A stretch of 64,000 nt of DNA from UBA1447 sp964627535 (lineage in GTDB: Bacteria; Bacillota; Clostridia; Oscillospirales; Acutalibacteraceae). Shown here one piece after another: positions 63,873 to 64,000 of the stretch. Numbering within the stretch: the first letter of the stretch is position 1; each line of letters opens with the position of its first letter. The position numbers and the translations under genes are program-made. Where the stretch lies: contig CAZVJW010000014.1 in the NCBI GenBank assembly GCA_964627535.1, positions 1 through 64,000 of the forward strand. Direction: 5' to 3'. The notes under the pieces are model-generated. The model made no database searches. It was not told the origin of the DNA and was given only the letters and a program-made list of their open reading frames with translations.

Positions 63873-63965
63873 GAAAAGAAGTGGAGAAGAAGTGGAGAAG
63901 AAGTAGAGAAGAAGTAGAGAAGAAGTAGAGAAGAAGTAGAGAAGAAGTAGAGAAGAAGTTGGGAA
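63873..63965. repeat. 11-bp tandem repeat GAGAAGAAGTA, about eight units
   Basis: Near-perfect units GAGAAGAAGT(A/G) run from about 63873 to 63960, ending TTGGGAAGCG. The same purine-rich unit opens the composite repeats at 9.0 and 13.9 kb in shorter, more diverged form. The window ends before the expected hairpin and heptamer parts. Confidence 0.85.
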
Positions 63966-64000
63966 GCGAAGTATGGCAAAAACTCCAAAGCGGAACTCCT

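Noticed and set aside
63873..63965. CRISPR-like array after lon
   Set aside because: Units are 11 bp with no spacers and the sequence is low-complexity; it is a simple tandem repeat.

Overview
The window reads as a chromosomal segment of an anaerobic Gram-positive bacterium of the Clostridia, probably near Oscillospiraceae/Ruminococcaceae. This rests on several signs: GAGG-type ribosome binding sites, housekeeping gene order typical of Firmicutes, a DnaK without the Gram-negative insert, a perfect CIRCE operator, S-box and RFN riboswitches, and secreted proteins with dockerin-like C-termini. Species cannot be named from the sequence alone. I saw no rRNA, tRNA, prophage, CRISPR array or intact transposase gene.

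Layout. 0-9 kb: rpsT, a giant secreted BspA-type leucine-rich-repeat protein with a dockerin, and a D-psicose/allulose 3-epimerase-like gene. 9-19.4 kb: lepA, a GPH-type sugar symporter, hemW, and the CIRCE-controlled hrcA-grpE-dnaK-dnaJ stress operon. 19.5-28.9 kb: a carbohydrate-type operon with a degenerate ROK regulator, a second GPH symporter, a leucine-rich-repeat lipoprotein, a DUF6067-like glycosidase gene broken by two frameshifts, a large TIM-barrel hydrolase-like protein and a small zinc-ribbon membrane protein. 28.9-32.3 kb: a single-chain MmeI-like restriction-modification enzyme walled in by repeats. 32.3-36.2 kb: a secreted HELGH metalloprotease-like protein with the same dockerin-like tail as the giant LRR protein. 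36.4-45.2 kb, minus strand: yhaM, DUF2804, prmA, three tandem secreted LCAT-like lipase paralogues, a TM2 protein and a DUF2752 protein. 45.3-50.2 kb: FMN-riboswitch ribU, SAM-riboswitch metK and a radical-SAM pair (TIGR03960/TIGR03936). 50.2-54.1 kb: rplS-lepB-lepB-rbgA-rnhB-yraN. 54.4-64 kb: thrC, a phosphoesterase, tig-clpP-clpX, a secreted esterase and lon.

Core genes carry out translation, protein folding and turnover. The accessory genes between them point to growth on complex extracellular carbohydrate and lipid. The gene run rpsT-lepA-hemW-hrcA-grpE-dnaK-dnaJ-prmA, contiguous or nearly so in many Firmicutes, is pulled apart here by accessory genes, with about 23 kb between dnaJ and prmA.

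Intergenic space is rich in repeats. One family is a TA-flanked miniature inverted-repeat element with seven copies, some carrying a nested palindrome. Another is a composite element with a purine-rich 11-bp tandem array, compensating triloop hairpins and CCACTGT heptamers. Coordinates of starts were chosen from ribosome binding sites, so several genes begin inside the longest possible reading frame.
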